Assembly: GCA_016802295.1 (NCBI GenBank)
Contig: JAESIW010000020.1
Span: forward strand, 1,361,502-1,425,501
Length of the DNA: 64,000 bases
Origin: Brachionus rotundiformis
Taxonomy: Eukaryota; Rotifera; Eurotatoria; Ploima; Brachionidae
Direction of reading: 5' to 3'
Shown piece by piece: positions 25,390-36,137 of this stretch. The number at the start of each line of letters is the position of its first letter. Position 1 is the stretch's first letter. The notes below the pieces were generated by a model. It did no database searches. It was not told the DNA's origin and saw only the letters and a program-made list of their open reading frames with translations. The position numbers and the translations under genes are program-made.

Positions 25390-25472
25390 TTTAAATTGAA
25401 AATTTCGCCCGATAAGGAGCTCGAACCCTTAGCCTTGAAATTTAAAGTCTCAAGTTGTACTGACTAAATAAA
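25390..25472 (-). repeat. tRNA-like relic (tRNA pseudogene or SINE head)
   Basis: The minus strand contains a box-A-like TTAGTCAGTAC. An anticodon-arm-like TGAGA-CTTTAAA-TTTCA follows (5-bp stem, 7-nt loop), then a T-arm AAGGG-TTCGAGC-TCCTT that matches the box B promoter pattern. The acceptor stem does not close with the sequence upstream, so this is not an intact tRNA. A tRNA-derived SINE or pseudogene is the best reading. Confidence 0.45.
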
Positions 25473-25750
25473 TCTCTATTTAACTTAAATGATATATTAG
25501 TCAGATATGATATAATCTTCAATTAATTCTTAGTCGGAAAAGAAATTATCGAAAAATTAATTAATTTAAGTTATCAATCATAAAATAAAATATAAAATGT
25601 TTTAAAATAAAACTGTGTTATTAAATTTTTATTTTCTAAAAAAATTAATTTTTATTATTTAAAATGTTTGTAATACAAAAAATCTAAAAAAAAATCTAAC
25701 TAATTTGAAAATGTTTTTATAAAGTTAAAAAAAGCATTTACGAAACAAAA
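25473..25750. other. Short intergenic spacer
   Basis: A/T-rich sequence, nothing recognised. Confidence 0.4.
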
Positions 25751-28013
25751 TTAAAATTGAACAAAATGAATTTTTTTATCTCCCACACAGATAATTCTTA
25801 AATTTGATCGATCAGTATATCTATCCAAAATCAAGTCTGTTACACAATCTGAATTAAGATTTAAGCAAGTTTTGTAATTAAGTTCATTTGTTCTTGAGTT
25901 AAAGCAGAACAAATTTGTTTGTCCTGTTTCATAATAAAGCCTAGCAGCTGTAAATATATTTCCAACATCGTCCAAAATTAAGCCCAATGGATTCCATGCA
26001 TTCAAATCACCAATATTTCTTAAAAATTGCCGTGTCTGTTTATCAAAAACTCGAATGCAATTCTCTCCTGTCCAGTCATCGGTGACAAATATATAACTCT
26101 TGTTCACTTTAACATTCAAGGGACAGAATTTGTAGTCCTCGTCACTTGTTAAGCTATTTCTGTGCCCTTTAAAACCAAAAGAATCTGGTGGTGCAAAGGT
26201 AGGCGAAGAAGGACTCTCCAAATAAGGAATTACCAAGTAGTCTCTTAATTGTTCATGCTCGTTATATACAGCCACTCTCTCGCCTGAATAATCACACACA
26301 TACAATCTATCTAGGCTGGAGTTATCATTCATATATTTGCTCTCATAGTCGTAATAAATTCCTTTAGGCCATTTTAAATCTTTTACTCCGAATCTTTTTA
26401 GCAAATTAAAGTCATAATCAAGCTTAAAAATACACTTCATTTCACTATCTGTCAAATAAATGTGGTTCTTTTTTGGATTTACACAAATACCATCTGGATT
26501 TTTAAGTATACCATTTAAGTTTGTTGATCGAACAAAATCGCCAGTAGTTAGACTAATCTCAATAAGCTGTCTTGATTGAGAATCAGTAAAAAGCAAGGTT
26601 TGAGGGTCGGCAATGCATGCATACTTTGGTGATATTGGCACTTTTAAATTAGATCCAGGAACTGATTGAAGTTTTGTAATTTGAGTCTGTGACTTAATAG
26701 ATTTAAATTGTTCAGCTAGATCTACGTTGTTTATTTGTTTAAGTTTTCCAATAATAGCCTTTGATGGTAGATCTACATTAGGATCAAATTTTAGCTCGCT
26801 TATCATATCACCAAAATTGTGGTTCATTTTGCTCAACTCATTTAGGTGATAAAAACAGCTGTCCACATTATCAAATTGAATGGATTTATTAAGTTTTGAA
26901 TTCTTCAACTTAACATCACCGTTCACGTAGCTAAGCGAGTTGGTACGTACTGTCTCTATCACTGATTTAATTTCTTTTAATTCTGGCTTATGATCTTGTT
27001 CAAATTTTTCTAAATTATTCCTCATATTCTGCACCGAATGATCAAGACATGACTTCATCTCAAGTTCCATTTGATCCAAGTGATTTTTTAAATTGGCAAT
27101 TTGATCATGGATCTCATTCTCTATTATCTCTTTTCGCTTATTTAAAAAGTTATTTCTTGATTCAAAACGTTCTTGTGAAATAAAAGATTTGATTTATTTT
27201 ATCATTTAAGAATATTTTAGAAATTTTTTTAATTTTCAAATTTTTTGATCAAATCTTATGCTTTATAAAGCAAAATAAGACTTGACAATAAATCTTTAAT
27301 TAGGAAGTATAAATTTTTGTTTTATTCTTCAAAAAGAAATCAATAAATATTTTTAATTGTTTATACTATTGAAAAATAAAAAATTTATGTTTAAATTTTG
27401 TTAATTATAATTTTTTTTCTATTTAAACTCGACCTCATAAGACCCTTAAGAAAAATTACTACTTCGGGATTGTAGGTTTTTTCTTATCTTTTCCTACCAA
27501 ATTATATTTAAATTTAAAACGTTGTTAGCATAAATAAATTACAAGCCAAGCATTACAAAAATAGCATATAAACAAAATTCTAATTATCTAATTATACACT
27601 TGAAAAATTAATTCCTCATCATTTTTAGATTAATTTTATTTTATATTTAGAGATAAAAATTTGAAATTACCTTCAATATTCTTAACACTAGTTTCCAGTT
27701 TTTTTACCAGATAATGATTCAAGTCATTTAAATATCTATCCAATTGATTAGCTGCCATGATGTTTATGTCTAGGTTGCATTCATCCCCTACCACTACCAC
27801 TCTGGAAGTTTCTTCACAAAAAGGACAGCTTAGAATATGATCAGGGCTGTTACGTTTTGTTGTCAAGAGTCTTAAAATGCATTTATTGCACGCAGTTCTA
27901 TTACAACACGGAAAAAACTTTGGGTCATCTAAAAAGTGACGGGTGTAGGCGTGTTTTTTGGAGCCTATGCTCAATGGACAAGTCAATGCGTCTATTAAAG
28001 TTTCATAATTCAT
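25751..28013 (-). CDS. RING finger - NHL beta-propeller protein (TRIM2/3-like architecture)
   Basis: Probable RING-type E3 ubiquitin ligase. Two exons on the minus strand, 28013-27671 and 27171-25751 (499-nt intron), join in phase to 587 aa. An N-terminal RING-like cluster spans residues 12-66: C12, then FFPCCNRTACNKC (36-45), then SCPFC (62-66). This spacing is non-classical but Cys-rich. A coiled coil follows (about 90-175), with EERFESRNNFLNKRKEIIEN and the MELEMK region. The C-terminal 280 residues form an NHL-type propeller with recurring units such as PDGICVNPKKNHIYLTDS, WPKGIYYD, LYVCDYSGERVAVYN and YIFVTDDW. No B-box or filamin domain is evident between the coiled coil and the propeller. 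It is head-to-head with RNF103 across 344 bp. The substrate is unknown; such proteins are expanded in rotifers as far as I recall (inference). Confidence 0.85.
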
Positions 28014-28357
28014 CTTTTAATCTAAAATTTAAAAATTTAATTTAAATTTTCTATCTAACATTTGCCAATAGATTATTTAAGATATTTTTGCAATTTAAGC
28101 TCGACTTTGAAAATTCAAAATTTACATCTATAGGATTTTTAATTAAATTCGCCTCTAATCAGTCTATTTTACATAAAATATTTCTATATAATATGCATTT
28201 TTGAAATATTTTTTTATAAAACTAGCATACATTAATAAGAAATTTGAATCATGCATCCAGCCTAGTGCTCAAATATTAAAAGAACCTAACATTTATAAAC
28301 AATTTAGATACAAATGTTATTTTAGAGATACTATTCGGTGCCAAACTTAATTTAGCA
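28014..28357. promoter_or_regulatory. Putative bidirectional promoter between two RING genes
   Basis: The 344-bp spacer between the divergent start codons of the RING-NHL gene and RNF103 must hold both 5' UTRs and promoters. No specific factor site is claimed. Confidence 0.45.
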
Positions 28358-31300
28358 ATGATTTACTGGGAAAAATTTTTTGGCATTAAGTCAATTAACT
28401 GCCTAAAATTGGTATATTCAATGGCATTTATTAAACTTAGTGTTATTTTTGTTTGCCTCCATATATTTGCCAATTTATCAACTTATACCCAACAAATAGA
28501 TCTTTGCAAGCTTCCGGCCACTGTATTGAGAAAAATTATTCATCTAAGAGGCCTTCGGTCTGAATCAAACCAACTAGAATCAAACGAATCACTCGTCGAT
28601 TTAATTAATAGCTCAGGTAACATTTTTGCTAATTTATATTGCTTAAAAACTCACTATATAAACAGAAATTCAGATTTAAAGGAAGGTATTTTAATTTCGG
28701 AATCGATTTTATTCCTAATTTTTAATCTAAAAGCTAATAAAATTTAAAAACTTTTATCATAATTGCATCAGAATTTTTTATTAAAAGAAAATTAAAATTA
28801 AAAATTAATCTAGAGCTATTTTAAAATTTTTCTTTGACGTATTTACTTTATTTAATTAGTGTCATGAAATCGCTTGTCTAATCCTTAGCTAATCTGCAGG
28901 TCTAGCATAATATAAGTAATTAATATGCTGTAAAATGCTGTGATAATAAATCAAATTTATATTTTAAATATTTTAATTGGCAAAATCTAAAACAAAATGT
29001 TCTCAAAAATACTGATTACCTAATGTTTTATGGTTATCTAATGCTTGGAATTTAATCATTATAATTATTTTTTAATTTTTTTATTAATTTAAATATAAGA
29101 TAAAATTCTCATATTAGTTAAAAATTGATTTTGCCAAAATCTAATTTGAACAAATTAAAAATCGGAATTGGAAGAAAAAAATCTGAAGAAATATCTTAAA
29201 ATAGATTATTTTAAATCTCAAAATCCATTAATTATAAACTATTATAGATCGATTACTTTAATTCTTCAAACAAAATATTTCTCTCATTAGCTACTTAAGT
29301 GTGTAAAAATTTGCCATAATTTCAATCAATTTAAGTATTTGTTTTTCTTAAATCATTACTGGCTTGTTTTCTTACTTATTTAAAGACTTTATCACATGTA
29401 GCGAAATCATCCTCATAAATGAAAAAAACATACCGGAACAGCATTTCTATAAGTCTTAAATAAAAATTGAACATAAAAATATCATGATATACTGTATTTT
29501 AATCATTTAATGCTATTACTATAATGTTCTAAAATAAATTAAATATTTTTCAGGCAAAATGCACCTCTTTTTTGAAACCTAGAGCCTGCTGAAAGTTATG
29601 TTGAAAATAAGAAATTACTAATTTTTTAATATTTTTATCAGTTAATAAAACAATAAAGTTAAACTTTTCTTGAAAAAAAAACCAAACTATTTGATATTTT
29701 TATTAAATGTAAATTCCTAATTCTTATATAATTTCTCAAGGAAACGTTTACGAGTCAGAGATAGATAATTCAGATGTAATTAGTCCGAATATTCCATCAA
29801 AAGTTTTCAATAGTGCTGGTGAATTCCTAGAGTCAGTAGAAGATTCGAAAGATAAAGTATGGCTGGTACACATAGTCAGTTCATCTTTTGCCAACAAACA
29901 CTATGGAAAGAGAAAATTTCTAGATTCATCAACGTGGTCTAAATTGAACGAACTGTCCAGATTTGGCATTCTTACTGGTACTTTTAACTGCGATAAAGAT
30001 CCTTATTTTTGTTACATAAAAAATTGGCAACGACCTCAACTTGTCCTTGGCATAGTCAAATATGATAAGAACAGACAACCTCAGGAATTTGTTGAACTAT
30101 TTACTTATGATAAAATAAAAGAGAATGATTATGAAGCAATATTTGGGTGGCTAGAGAGTACGCTGACCAAAAGTCTTATTCCTGAATACAATTCAAAATC
30201 TAGAGTTACTGATAACTTTGGCATTGAAATTCTCTACATTCAAAATGGTTCGTTTAGATTACCAATCTATTATCCAGCGATAAGTGTTAAATATAACAAT
30301 AGGGCAAAATTTTACCGAATAAACAATGAAGACTTAAATAATAATAATGACGAAAATTTAAAACAATTAATTTCGCAATGCAATTTTAACAAAGATAAGG
30401 TTTATCAATCCAAAACTCCAATTTACCTAGTTATTGATAAATCATTTTGCTATAATTATGGTGCCAATCTAAACGAATTTCCAAATTATGTTTATTTAAA
30501 TCAATTTTTGCTTTTTTTGCATCCAGATCCAAATAGCATATTTCTGATAAGCTTTCTATTACTGAATTTAGTCCTGGGACTAGCATTTTTTAATTATAGG
30601 AAGTCATTTTTAAAACAATTAGGCTATGCCTTGGTTTATCTCTGTGCTTTTAATTTGATTCTTATTACATTGTGGTTGATCACAACAAATTCTCAAATTG
30701 ATAAGCTAATTCAGAATCTTAGTACCTCGATTTTTTTAATTAAAATTTTAAAATGGCTACGTTTTTTGTACATATCCAACAAAATTCTTCAACTATTTCT
30801 ATCTTTTATAAGATTTTATTTTTGTTATTATTTTTATTTAAAATCTTGGCAAGCTGCATTGCTTTATTTATTTCTGGCTACTTTGTTTTACATCCATACG
30901 AGATGGCTAAGAAGTAAGTTAGATAAGCAGATAAAATCGAAGCCAAGCGAATCTGTGGCATTGGTGCCTAGTCAACCTAGTATTAGCTCAAATGTCAACC
31001 AAAGTTTTCCTGTAGATATGGACATTGAAATAAGCGTTTCTGAATTGATAAACCAAATAAATGGCCTGACTACAATTTGGCTTCAGTCAAGCTCTTTTGC
31101 TGATCGGTTAATATCCGAATTACCTACAGTCGAATACTGTAAGTGTTGCTATGCAAATAGGGTTAAATTGAGAGCATATGATGAGACCGATCTGGAAGAA
31201 ACAACAACAGAAGATGAGGAAAGCACAGTTCGGACCATTAATCGGTGCGAATGTGGCCGAAATGAAGAACTTAACAAATTGTGTGATAAAGAGAAAATGG

Positions 31301-31494
31301 TGAAATTTTTTGCCAAAATTTCTCATGAATGTAGCATTTGCCTACAAAAGTATACACTTGGCAACAAAATTATCATTTTACCTTGTGGTCATTTTTTTCA
31401 TAAAAAATGTATTTATGAGTGGTTTATGAGTTCTGTAAATTATAAGTGTCCCATGTGCCGAACATCGTTTTACAAGCTAAAAAAGAGTATTTAA
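28358..31494 (+). CDS. RNF103: E3 ubiquitin-protein ligase RNF103 (KF-1) homologue
   Basis: ER-membrane RING-H2 ubiquitin ligase linked in mammals to ER-associated degradation. Exon 1 (28358-28616) and exon 2 (29741-31494) are separated by a 1124-nt intron. The product is 670 aa, against about 685 aa in mammals. An in-frame ATG at 28421 could be an alternative start. The N-terminus has a hydrophobic signal/anchor (IKLSVIFVCLHIFANL). The lumenal part carries the family signature SRFGILTGTFNC, preceded by VWLVHIV. Four hydrophobic segments follow: LISFLLLNLVLGLAFF, LVYLCAFNLILITLWLI, LFLSFIRFYFCYYFYL and LLYLFLATLFYI. The C-terminal RING-H2 (about 617-662) begins CSICL, continues LPCGHFFHKKC and ends CPMCR, with all eight zinc ligands present. 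Confidence 0.93.
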
Positions 31495-32189
31495 TTAACT
31501 TTTTATATTTGAATTTTTCTATTTATTATTTTACTAAAAATTAAATTTTTCTTTAAATTATTTTATGTTAAATAAAAAAAATTGATTTTTTAATTTATAA
31601 AATTTTTCCAATAATCACTTACTATTTAACTAAAATTAGCACTTTTTATTTGGTAGACTCCATTTTAACGATTTAAAATTTCAAAAACTCATAAATTTTC
31701 TTATATAATTAAAATTATGCTTTATTTTAATATTAAAATTGTTTAGGAAAAATTTCAACATTTTAGATCAAACAAGAAAAGCTTCGCAAAAAATATTTTG
31801 GCGTTTTATTTTATTCATCACAATATGAGATAATTTTTCGTTTGTAAAAATTTAAATGTCAACCTTAGATAATTTCTAATTCCTATTGAAAGTTTTTCTG
31901 AAGATAATATCAAATTGATTTGAAAAATATCTGCTTAATTAACAAATTAATTTATGATTTTGTCATAAAAATTTAAAAAATAATCACCCATTTCGTGCTT
32001 AATTTTGCTTTGATCAATCAAAAATTTTTCTATTTATTCAAACCTTAGTCAATTTTATTTTTTAATTTTAATAGCTTTTTAAGATAAGAATAGAGTGTTT
32101 AAATATTTATTCAAAGGGTAAATAAAAATATTGGAAAAATTTAGCCTGATAAAAAAGCAGAATGTTTATCTATAAAATTTTGCATTTAA
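31495..32189. other. Convergent 3' spacer between RNF103 and arrestin-domain gene
   Basis: A/T-rich sequence with no gene; AATAAA-type signals lie near 31570. Confidence 0.4.
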
Positions 32190-33389
32190 TTATTTCTCAT
32201 AAAAAATATAATTTGGTCTGTAATCAGCATACTCATACTTTTTTGGCACTGTACTAGTACTTTTTGCAACCAAATTATTTCCAAATATGCAAGACCTGAA
32301 ACTGACGTATTTAAATGATGCTTCATCTTCTCTGAATGGTTTGTTACCTAGAAAAAATAAAAAATATTAAAATTATGAATAATATTAAATTTGAGTAAAA
32401 TACCTATGGTAATCGGAATGGTTAATGTATCATTCTTAACCTTCTTAATTTTATCTTTAATTTTTGAATTGACTGAAACCAATATGAAATAGTTAACTTT
32501 GATCAAGTTATGATTAAATGTCTGGCATATTGGCGGAACGGTCAAAATACCATTTTTATAGACTTCAGTGGTATTTTTAAGAATCTTTTTGGGAAATTCG
32601 AATTTCGATATTACTCTTAAGCTTGAATTGGCTTGTATGTGAGTCTCTTGGAGTAAATAGACAAAAAATTTCTTTATATCTTTGGTGCTATTGTTTTTAA
32701 TAATCAATCCAAATGGTATAGATTGTCCTGGAACAAATGCTCCTTGAAGAGTATTCAGAGTAACTGAGACCAATCCAGCATTGGAGCATCCACATTTTTT
32801 GACTATTTTATCAATCTTAACCGAATTCGGTTGCTTCAAATAGCGGAAATTATTCAAATCAAGGATGCTAATCACGGTAAATGTTTTCTCAAAAAGTCTT
32901 TCTGGAGTACCACCTTCTCCACTTTCAAATACAACTTTGTAGCAAATTTTTCCATATGGGTGTTCATAGCTTGGTGGAAGAGAATTATTTAGAGGAATTT
33001 GAAATGTATAAGAATGATGTCCATTCTCCAAGTATAAACCCTTGTCCCCAGCCCGTGACATTAAAACAACCTCATTTTCAATAATCGTTTCTTGAGCTTT
33101 GTAGTCATTCTCAAGTTTTTCATAGCTTTTCTTATAGGAACCTTTGTTGTTCCTTAATTTTAAAAATAATTATATTTGCTGTATCTAAAAAAGTTTATTT
33201 TTAATTTTACCATCGAATTTTGGCATAACCCAATATTTTTAGCTTTAGATTAGAGGTGTAAATTCGGTTATTAAGTTCAAAGCTGACAGTACCATTAATG
33301 ACATCTCCGGCATAATAGCTTGATTTGTCCAAACTTATTGATGTATTTTGGAAACTTTTGTTAATTGTATTTTTTGATTTTTTAGGCAT
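32190..33389 (-). CDS. Arrestin domain-containing protein (alpha-arrestin)
   Basis: Likely adaptor for endocytic sorting of membrane proteins. Three exons on the minus strand, 33389-33211, 33152-32404 and 32347-32190 (introns 58 and 56 nt, in phase), give 361 aa. The N-terminal arrestin fold includes YYAGDVINGTVSFEL, then LKILGYAKIRW, and HSYTFQIPLNNSLPPSYEHPYGKICYKV, which matches the conserved 'FxFxLPxxLPSSFEGxxGxIRYxV' pattern. The C-terminal arrestin fold carries GAFVPGQSIPFGLIIKNNS and IPITIGNKPF. The short tail after the fold has no PPxY motif, which vertebrate ARRDC1-4 use to recruit NEDD4 ligases. Coupling to ubiquitin ligases is therefore not evident from sequence. It is assigned to the family, not to a specific orthologue. 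Confidence 0.88.
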
Positions 33390-34102
33390 TGTTATTCAGA
33401 ATTTCTCTTCTGAAAACTTCTGAACATAGCCTATTTAAACGATGGTCTATAATCTTTCGCATAAATATTTAATTTTTGGCTAAAGTTGAATGATAAATAT
33501 TTTTTTAATCAAGCTATTTCGTAATTTTTGTCCCAGTTACCAAAGAAGAATTTTAAAAATCAAACAGCAACATGAAAATACACCAAGTTCTTCAAAGAAA
33601 ATTTCTCAAAGTTTTATAAATAATAAATTCAAATTTTCAAATAAAGATTATTTAATCTTTTAGGCAAAATTTTTTTAGTCAAAATTTTATATTTTCAATT
33701 TATTGATCATTTGAAAGGTAAATAAAATAATTAAACCTGATTGACTATACTTGATATAGAAATTCGAATATTCAGAAAATAATCTCTAGTTTGTTTCCCT
33801 GATTTTTCATTTACTTGATTCACTTTTTAAATTCTATTAAAAAAATTGTAATTGAAAATAAATTATTCTATCATGTTTAGCTAAAAAAATTTCATTTTCA
33901 ATAATTTAGAATCTAAAATCTATTTCGAAAATCTTTTAAAAAGATATTTAAAGATTTGAATAATTTTTATTTTATTTTTTTTTCAGCCACAACATTAAAC
34001 TATTTAATATTTAGTTTATTTTTAAAAATTAATTTTATTTACATATTTATTTAGAATTTTGTACTTGACGATTTTTTATTTTGGTTAGTTAGAGTTATTT
34101 AT
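33390..34102. other. Intergenic spacer
   Basis: A/T-rich sequence, no feature supported. Confidence 0.4.
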
Positions 34103-35869
34103 CTAAATATTTTCCTGAGACCAAAATTTAAATGTCTTGTCATAAGCACATGATACTATCCATTTATTATCTTCTGAGATATCACAACCCATAATTTTTT
34201 GTTCATGTCCCTTCAACTCTTTTAGCGGAGTCCATCCCGGATGAGCCCAAGCTTTTAGTGAATAATCGTATGATGCAGTTAACAAATAGTTGCCCTCACC
34301 CTCTAATTTTAATTATTTAGATTAGTATTTAATTATTAATTTGCCGTTTACTTTGAAATTTAACTTTTGAAATGAGATTGTTATGAGCTGGTATTGTGTA
34401 TATACATTTACTTTGTCTTAAATCCCAAATTTTGGCTGTATTGTCCTCACTGCCTGTTGCTATTTGATAACCATTTGAGTTACAATCGATTGAAAGAATT
34501 GATTTCAAGTGGCCCTCCATTAACATTATACATCTTCCTGTGCGAAGGTCCCAGACTCTACCGAAGGAATCTTGACCACTGCAAAGAGCAAAATTAATGA
34601 AAATAGTTAGTTTTTTCCAAATTTAGATCTACCCGGTGCAACAAATTGAGCCATCGCATTGAAATGCTATATCCATTACTGGACGAGAATGGCCTTCTTG
34701 ATGAAGTATTTCTTCCACTCTTTCCACATCCCATAGACGCCAGGAGTTGTCATGACTTGATTAAAAATAAATTTCAAATTTTAACCAATTTGTCTTATTT
34801 TACCAAACACAAGCTAGAAATCTTCCACTTGGATGAAATTCAGCCTTTGATACTCTCGAAGGCTCCATACCATCAAGCTCTCCAATGGGCTTATCACTTT
34901 AAAAAAATAAAAATTTCTACATTATCCAAATTGATTCATTCTACCTTTGCATATTCCAAAGTTTCACACTTCCATCAAAAGCAGTGCTTACCATGTTTAA
35001 GCATTTAGGGTCCAAAGTTTTAGTTGATTCGGGATGAAAAATTATTGATGAAGCATTAACTGTATGAGCTGCTAAAGTTCGAATTAATCGACAATCAGGT
35101 ACGGACCATAATTTGCACAATCCGCTCCATGAAGCAACAGCTACCATCTTTGAATCTGGACTGAATCGACAAAAGGACAGTGGTCTTATGTCACCAATTT
35201 GACTTGAATAATTTGCAAAAGTCTAATTTTTAACAATTAATTTTAATAATAAAGCTAATTTAATTTCATTTGATTATACTCTGATGTAACGATATGACTC
35301 TTGAGCTTTAGCTGTTCGATCTATCTCAGGTATTTGAGATTGAGCTTTTTGCTGAGCAACTCTTTCTTTGGCTCTTTTTAATGAATAATCAGCGATCCAA
35401 AATCTCCCGTAAAGCATAAGTTCGCTTCCTTCATGGTACCAAGTAACTTCCTTAATTATCATCCTTTAAATATCATTAAGCAAAGATCTTTATTTACATT
35501 TTGGCTTTCTTCCTCGCGTTTTTCTTGCTCTTCTTTCTTTTTAAGTTTACGGGCTATTTCATCATCCGTAAGACGAGATACCAAACTTTTGAGACGTTCT
35601 CTTCTTTCAGCTGGTCCTTCTCCAAACAAACATATTGGTTCATGCAGCCTACGCAGGTTTGATTTAACTTCATTATCATCAGTAGAGACATGAATGGTCC
35701 TAGCCTAATTTTTTGTTAATTAAAATCAAATAAATCAAATTTTAATATTGGAATTTTGATTTACTCTTCGACGTCGTTCAAACTCAGCCAGCAACTCACT
35801 TTGATTATCAGGCAATTGGTCATATTCCTGATAATACTCTTCATCAGACATATTATCAATAGCACTCAT
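34103..35869 (-). CDS. PRPF4: U4/U6 small nuclear ribonucleoprotein Prp4
   Basis: WD40 protein of the U4/U6 di-snRNP, partner of PRPF3 and PPIH, needed for tri-snRNP assembly in the spliceosome. Eight exons on the minus strand: 35869-35765, 35704-35498, 35450-35280, 35222-34945, 34896-34804, 34755-34633, 34578-34352, 34302-34103. Introns are 47-60 nt, all in phase, and the product is 467 aa (human about 522, mainly a longer N-terminus). The N-terminal SFM motif is clear (LFGEGPAERRERLKSLVSRL). It is followed by a Lys/Glu-rich helix and TWYHEGSE...FWIADYSLKRA. Seven WD repeats follow, for example ASWSGLCKLWSVPDC, ADDSWRLWD-type HDNSWRLWD, GGQDSFGRVWDLRTG, IATGSEDNTAKIWDLRQ and YDYSLKAW. The start ATG gives an acidic opening (SAIDNMSDEEYYQEYD) typical of the family. 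Confidence 0.95.
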
Positions 35870-36137
35870 TTATATCTTTATTTAAATATTGTGATCAATT
35901 CAAACTCAGGTTCTTAAATACCTTATTAGGGGCACTCGGAAGCAATTCTAAAATTTTATTCATCTAGTCGATTGAATTTATTCAAGTTTAATAGAAATAA
36001 TTAATAAATATTTTATTAAATGCTTGTATAAGAAAATTCGATTATTTAAAATTTGGTTTTAAAAAAAATAAAAAAAAATTAAAAGAAAAACAAAAAAAAA
36101 TGGAAATTCCAACAAAAGTAATTAATTGCCACATGTA

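Noticed and set aside
34646..35008. 120-aa plus-strand ORF
   Set aside because: Antisense to PRPF4 WD40 exons and introns, which splice cleanly on the minus strand.
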